Below the pieces are notes generated by a model that worked only from the letters and a program-made list of their open reading frames with translations, was not told the DNA's origin and searched no databases. 64,000 nucleotides of DNA, from the NCBI GenBank assembly GCA_033030425.1, contig JAUFSD010000007.1:1736001-1800000 (forward strand). Reading direction: 5' to 3'. The position numbers were made by a program, and so were the translations under genes. Shown here in pieces: positions 58,351-64,000 of the stretch. Source of the DNA: Verpa conica (lineage: Eukaryota > Ascomycota > Pezizomycetes > Pezizales > Morchellaceae). Numbering within the stretch: position 1 is the first letter of the stretch; every line of letters starts with the position of its first letter.

Positions 58351-59373
58351 TTATAGAGACCCTCCACAGACAGGTTTAGGAACGTTGTTCTCGCAGGTGC
58401 ACTGGCAACCGGGCTGAACATCGATAGGGAGGGAGCGAGTGTACCTGACGGACCTCTTGCACTCGGGAGTACCAGACTCGATAGGATACTCTGATGGAGC
58501 AGCCTCAGCGACAGAAGTAGCGGTTGAAGTTGCTTTGCTCTTGCTTGGGCGTCCATACTTAGCAGTAGAAGTTGTTGGAGCCTTGACAGTCGAAGTAGTA
58601 GCGATGACAGCCGAAGTTGTAGTAGGAGCGACGACAGCAGCAGAGGTGGAAGTCGGGAGCGCAGACTCAGCTGGTGAAGAGGACTCGCCGGGGGTTGTGC
58701 CGCCGGAGCTTCCGCAGCTGCCAACGGGAGCTGCAGTTGAGCCGGTGGAAGCGGTGGTGACGTCGTCGCCAGGGTTAGGGAAGAGAACGTCGGCTCCCTC
58801 GGTGGTGGTGCATCCGTTTCCAATGTTGGCTTCGAACATGTCCGGGAGAGCGCTGAGTCCCGATCCTCCGCCGGTGATGGTCACGGCGGCGCAGTTCATG
58901 TACATCTCACGGTTTCCGACCTTGTTGAACCAAGACCAGGCGAGAAGAACTACGCCGTCTTTGGTCTCTGATGGAACGGTGAATGGAAGAGTGGTGTCGC
59001 CGCTGCTGAGAGGGCAGTTTCCAACATAGGACTTGATGACCTTGAATGTAGAACCACCGTCCTCAGAGATGGATGCTTGGCAACTCCCACCGTTGTGTGC
59101 GGCACCTCCAGTGATGGTCATAGTCTGGCTGGATCCTGCTGCATAGGTTGCAACTGAGCCACCCTCTGAGGTGGAGAGGAGTGAGTTGTATCCCTTGCAA
59201 GGGAAGTCACTTCCCGAGGCGTCGAGGGGAGATGTGTAGTCGTAGTCGACGGTTGTGGAGAACTTGTTGCCCGAGTAGCGGATTGGGGGAGGGTTAGACA
59301 TAACCATGTGGCCACTGACCATACTGACGAGAGGAAGAAGAGCAGAAGCGATAACTGCGAATGAGCGAGACAT
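58351..59373 (-). CDS. Secreted lytic polysaccharide monooxygenase, AA11-type (probably chitin-active)
   Basis: A single exon, 340 residues. The N-terminus is a clean signal peptide (about 1-21), cut before His22, so the mature protein starts HMVMSNPPPIRYSG. His22 and His93 (GGAAHNGG) form the expected copper histidine brace. The catalytic domain runs to about residue 220 with Cys pairs (DFPCKGY, GGSCQAS, GNCPLSS, YMNCAAV, GNGCTT) and the conserved VLLAWSWFNKVGNREMYMNCA. A long Ser/Thr/Ala-rich linker (about 225-300, likely O-glycosylated) leads to a Cys-rich end (PECKRS...CQCTCENNVPKPVC). AA11 enzymes oxidatively cleave chitin using copper and a co-substrate. In a fungus this may mean wall remodelling or chitin use. 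The C-terminal piece may be a small binding module; I do not recognise it with certainty. Confidence 0.9.
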   Translation of the reverse strand: MSRSFAVIASALLPLVSMVSGHMVMSNPPPIRYSGNKFSTTVDYDYTSPLDASGSDFPCKGYNSLLSTSEGGSVATYAAGSSQTMTITGGAAHNGGSCQASISEDGGSTFKVIKSYVGNCPLSSGDTTLPFTVPSETKDGVVLLAWSWFNKVGNREMYMNCAAVTITGGGSGLSALPDMFEANIGNGCTTTEGADVLFPNPGDDVTTASTGSTAAPVGSCGSSGGTTPGESSSPAESALPTSTSAAVVAPTTTSAVIATTSTVKAPTTSTAKYGRPSKSKATSTATSVAEAAPSEYPIESGTPECKRSVRYTRSLPIDVQPGCQCTCENNVPKPVCGGSL

Positions 59374-62300
59374 GTTTGATTTTTTTAGTTGTGGTGGTGG
59401 TATGAAATTTCTTGGAAATATAACAGTCGATCGAGACTGGTGATGTGAGGAGTGAGTGTGATATAGTACACAGTACTTGTTAGAAATAAGTAATAGAATG
59501 TGTTTTCTTCAAAAGAATGGTCAGAGTAAACAGATTCAAAGAACGACCCAGTCGTTTAAAGAAATGAACTTGAAAAGTGAGTGAGGGAAAAGGAAACTGA
59601 AGGACAGTTGGAGTGACTTGCTCTCGAATGGTTTGATGGTTCCTTCAAATGGGGGAGAGAATGGGGTCAACTTATACAGAAGGCACACAGCCCATGAGTA
59701 CTTCTGTTGAGGTTAGCGCAGGTCATTAATTGTCTCTTACCAGGAGCAAAGGCAAGATCCAATAGCCTGCAAGAAAACGGGTCTCTGGGTCCGAACCCTG
59801 CATGCAAAGTTTTCCGTGCCTAGGTTCGTGGCGATCTTTCTAATGTTACGCCTGATAGCCACTGGGTACCAATAGATTTGCGAGGCTTCTATTTGCTACT
59901 GTTTCGGGAGGCGCGCGGTGGCACTAAAGGGACTGGGTTAGGGTTGGGCGGGGCCAATGAGAGTTGCAGGCCATGCAGAAAAGGATGCGGCCAAGCGGCA
60001 TACGGCTCGGTTCCGAGGAAAGAATCTCGGTAGTGACCGTAGGGATAGGGTACACGTAGGGCAGGTACATTGAAGAAGTATTCCGTGGAGTGAATGAGTG
60101 AATGAATTCATCACAAATACATGAAGGTATTCCGGAAAAACACCATAGCAATGATCAAGACTTCCTGTTTTACTAGAAGGTGGCATTTACAGAAGGCACC
60201 GCATCTATGGACGGATATCTTTGGGTATACCAAAATACACCATGGAGTCTAAAGTCTCTGGTCTATGTACGGTGAAACTGCACAGCGAGGCAAATACACT
60301 ACTGCGACGGCTCTCGTCACTTGAGCCGCGGCTAGAAAGCAGAGAAGCTCGTCTGCCCTCCATGCTGGAGTAGGGATAGGTGTGAATACACGCACAGACT
60401 AAAAATACCATGATGCATATATACCCGGAATCCCTCTTCTTCCCACATGGAAATAGAATGAGCGCTTGGCGGTGAATGGCGACAGGCAAATATGTGATGT
60501 GATAGCTGAGGGGTGAAACCGTCAGGCCAGGGCTCCCCCCGGGCAGCATTACCGCTGTTTGAGGCCACGATAAATTTACCCGAGTGCCAGGTCCCAATCA
60601 TGGACAGATAGACTTGTCCTGAAACACGATATATGCCCTACATCGTGGAGTACAGCCGGCATGGACACTGCCATTCTCAAGTGAGGGGACTCGAGGACGA
60701 TGATTAATTACACACTGAGGTCTACAGCTCTCACTCTATACCATCATCAACCACTACGTGCAGAATAACTCCCCGACTCTGCCTCCTGGGTGCTGTTCCG
60801 AACAAGCGAACTGTATCCAAGTGGATCCCAAAACAAGCTGAGTGGGGCTGTGCCGCGTGGCGCTTCCATTCTCTCAGCTGCAGGTACGCGCAATGACGAC
60901 GACAGCAGTGGCGGGGCGATGCGAGATGGGACACAGCACTATCTTCAATCTTATCAGATCGTGTTCTGCTTTGGGGGCTGGTTCAGGGGCAGCAGAGTGC
61001 CAGACACAGCACTTCGCCTAGCTAAGTAATGCAAGCGACAAGGAGGCCGTGGCAAGGCTTCCCAAAAAGAAATGCACATGTGATATTACATTATGTTTTT
61101 TTCCTTTTCTCTGCTGATAAGGGTGATAAGGGGCAGTTTAATTGTTTGAACAAGGGGCAGAGTTCACGACAACGCCTTCTCACTGGTCCTTTTCCCCTCT
61201 AGCCAAACAACGGGCCTGGCAACTGAGCAAGGGGCTCCCGTTGACTTGTGGAAGCTTTTGCCACGTACTCTAGTGAAGGAACCCACAGGTACTTCAAGGC
61301 GAGCCATGGTCCTGGTTATTTGACGGGCGCCATGAAACAAATCAACAGATTGAGGTATCGTCAAGAGAAACCCTGAGATTATGCCTGCGGAGAGCAAGAG
61401 CGGGGGGAAATCACATAGTGACTTATGACAACTGTGGTACGTATGCGTTATAGTATCACTAAACTTTCTTTGGTAGGCCACCTGGAGATATTCACCTTTA
61501 CCAGCGTGTACAATTGACTCCGTGGACAGCAGAGCTCAATTCTAGGTGAGATCTCATGATGTAAATACACACCGAATTAGTGGGTCATGCACTTAATGAG
61601 GCTTCTGGAATCCCCCCCCAATTCTCTTTGAGTGCAGTGGGCCGAGGAATAATCTTCTACAGGGATTAGGAAAAGTGTCGGGATGATTTTCTGCATACCC
61701 AGCGATCCTTATTTGTGGAAGTTATTAGCGCTGTGGAGCAACTATATCTCATACCGAAGACTACTGGCCCAAGCTTTCCTTCTCATTCCTTCATCCCAAA
61801 ACAAATCCAATTTATACCATGAAACCCCCTCCCCCCCTATCCTTACCAGTTGTGCGCCTTATCAACCTTTATGTAAACGTCACTCTGGGTCTTTGTTCAC
61901 CTAGCGCGCTAGTGAAGGGGAGTCACATTGACTCCCAAAACACACTTCCAAAGCTCTTCAAGATCGGAATTCGGAAGTGGTGCGGGGGTAGGGCGGTTAC
62001 TTGAGAGTTTAATAAGTTAGCTTATTGATACTTAACGCTAGGCACTATTCTAAAATGATCAAGTCCGGTCTACATTCGACTATTGGTGAGACATAATCGG
62101 TGGGGGGGAAAGAAAGAAATCTCTGCATTAGGCCAGAGAGTGGATACAACCAAATTGATTCGCCTATATACAAAAAAAGCGAAGCTCATTATAATTCTTT
62201 TCTTTCTTTCTTCCCAATCCCCCCCCCTATATGTCACTCAAGAGATCCACATATTATTACATACATATAGGTCTAAGCTCCATTATGTAAGAGAAAATAT

Positions 62301-64000
62301 ATACACCGAGCCGAGTGAATAGAGTAACTTCCCTTAAATCTACACACGCGAGTGTTCACGATAAATTACTTGCCATAATAGCCGCAAGACCCTCTCCTCT
62401 CTCCCTTCCTCGGGTTTGACCGATCGCACCGTCGTCGGCAACTCGGGGGTGTGTCAACGTCAACGTCAGCCAGCTAGCCCAGCCAGACAGTGATAACCTT
62501 AACCGGACTAGACTATCGATCGGTCCGGTATATAAGCGAAAGGCTAAAATACTCTCTCTGTCTCTGTCTGTCTCTCTCCCGGCAACACGGCAGGTATCTT
62601 GGGTTTGCCGAGGACTACTTAGCTAGTATAGTTATTCTATGCTGTAAATGAAAAAAAGGGCCGATTTGATATATATCTCCTTAGACTAAACTAACCGTAG
62701 AGATCGATTGGATTTGCATTGGGGGGCTTTTCCCTTTTCTATATAATTTTTGAGTTAAGAGTAACTGATTGGGTGAGAATGCCATGGGTTTTTGTCTCAC
62801 CCTGTGTGCGCGCGTACTAGGTTTTTTATATTATATTATAGGATCGAGTGGATTGTAGGATTCGTTAATTTCGGATGAAATCACTTGTGGGGGGGTTCGG
62901 CTTTTTCATTTTGTTGTTGTGTGCTCAATGGTCCCTTTTTTTTTTTTTTGTGGAGGTTGGGTGTACTAGAAGGTTCTGGATATTAAGGGTTGAAGGGGGG
63001 GGAAGGGTTGAAGGGGGGGGAAGGGGCGTTTTTTTGTGTGTACGTAATTTTCTGGTTGGGAGGTGTAAGCGACGGGAATGAAGGGTTCCGACTTCGTCAT
63101 AGTGGGTCACTCGTGTTTGTGTCTCGTCTAGTTTATGGGGTTTTTGTGAGAGGAGATAGGAAGTGGTAAGAATGTAGAGTTCGGATATAAGTCTTGTTTT
63201 TGATCATATTATCTGTATTCTACGGGCTTGGAAATATCGCTGTTGGTAACTTGTCTAAGCGGTTTTCTATATACAAGCTTCAGTAAATTTTAAGAAAGAT
63301 ATAAGCAAAGGCTCACCATGTCGGTAAATTAAAGAATAGAGATTGTAACTATTTACTCTAGTCAAGATAATCATAGTAGAACTACTATAACCTCTATAAT
63401 AATATTGGGTGATATTATGCGAGTAAGGTTGTCGATTTCGAGCACTTTGGAACACAATAGCGAGAACTATACGGTTAACTTCATCTAAGAATCTCTCAGC
63501 GTGTTTAGAAATACTTAAAGTTTCGTAAAGTGTCTAATACCCTATAAAGACTTTAGATTCCGATGAGGTCGTGTTCTTATGGGAAGATACTGGTGTTGTA
63601 TTATGGGTATTGAATAGGTATAGTGCCGAGTACAAGCAGGTTTTGGGTCTATGATGTAGGAGGCTTCGCCTCTAGCAGCATATATATAGGACCCATAGTA
63701 GCACTCGCTGGAGCGAGTCCTCCTAAGCCTTTAGTCTACTCTCGCCCTCTCTATTTTACAACAACTGGTACGCAATAAAATCGAGTGATAGGTTATGCTT
63801 TAGTGAATATATGATAAAAGCGATTTAACCCACGGTTCCAACTCTAAGAGTTCACTCATAAATGTTGTGAGATAAGTCAGTAGTAATTAGTGACTCACCA
63901 AGCTAGTCTGCTGGGGTGCACGTATTTAACGAGGTAAATAAGGAAAAGAAGGCAACCAACTCTGTAGTAAAAGTCTCTATTTACTCTATACTACCCAAGC
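59374..64000. other. LPMO promoter region, then gene-poor sequence to the window end
   Basis: After the LPMO leader no supported gene is seen. Frames such as 60597-60205 and 61481-61164 (minus) begin at non-ATG codons and lack motifs. Simple sequence includes CT/GT tracts at 62552-62578 and a twice-repeated GTTGAAGGGGGGGGAAGG unit at about 62989-63025. From about 63200 the DNA is AT-rich with many stops, possibly an old repeat. Confidence 0.45.
59671..59677 (-). promoter_or_regulatory. TATA-like element of the LPMO gene
   Basis: Minus-strand TATAAG about 300 bp upstream of the LPMO ATG, followed by a pyrimidine-rich stretch with CTTCAGTTTCC and ACCACCACCAC just before the start. Position and context are plausible, but no transcript data exist here. 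Confidence 0.4.

Noticed and set aside
59770..59840. T-arm-like GGGTCCGAACCC sequence suggesting a tRNA
   Set aside because: No matching acceptor stem, D arm or anticodon arm could be folded around it on either strand.
60205..60597. 130-codon minus-strand frame downstream of the LPMO
   Set aside because: Non-ATG start and composition like random translation; overlapping frame also open.

Overview
The window comes from a filamentous ascomycete nuclear genome. Genes carry short GT-AG introns (about 42-91 bp, one of 189 bp), the families are fungal (Ppz phosphatase, Zn2Cys6 regulator, AA11-type LPMO), and one cytosolic tRNA is present. Genes are sparse: about a dozen in 64 kb, separated by long stretches rich in homopolymers and microsatellites. 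That low density fits Pezizomycetes such as truffles or morels. This is an inference; no marker gene proves it.

Layout. 1-1218 (-): the 5' part of a TPR-SET methyltransferase, cut by the window edge. 2297-2369 (+): tRNA-Thr(AGT). 6524-8336 (+): a four-exon Ppz-type serine/threonine phosphatase behind a long pyrimidine-rich leader. 10268-13845 and 15318-18582 (+): two tandem paralogues, each an intact protein kinase fused to about 20 nearly identical ankyrin repeats, followed by a decayed ankyrin tail to about 19400. 19947-20420 (-) and 20623-22572 (+): a BolA-family protein and an ACSF3-like malonyl-CoA synthetase, head to head on a 202-bp promoter. 28492-30962 (+): a Zn2Cys6 regulator. 34305-35383 (-): an unknown nuclear-type protein rebuilt here from three exons. 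35.4-50.3 kb: a 15-kb gene-poor region with one candidate 50-residue proline-rich small gene (41731-41883). 50328-51693 (+): two unknown ORFs, perhaps one spliced gene, behind a 43-bp minisatellite. 52526-54390 (-): an eight-exon nicotinate phosphoribosyltransferase. 57051-57818 (+): an unknown two-exon gene. 58351-59373 (-): a secreted AA11-type LPMO. No convincing gene is visible from 59.4 kb to the end.

The most unusual element is the kinase-ankyrin pair. Both genes keep every kinase catalytic motif and share a pre-kinase motif and two intron positions. Their repeat arrays are young and near-identical, and amino-acid differences fall at a few positions, as in the repeat arrays of fungal nonself-recognition receptors. 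The second gene uses an abbreviated 26-residue ankyrin unit that lacks the beta-hairpin segment. The BolA/ACSF3 pair is a second point of interest: in other organisms both families support mitochondrial lipoic-acid synthesis.

Intron and exon limits were read by eye from splice motifs, reading frame and family conservation; no alignment or transcript data were available.
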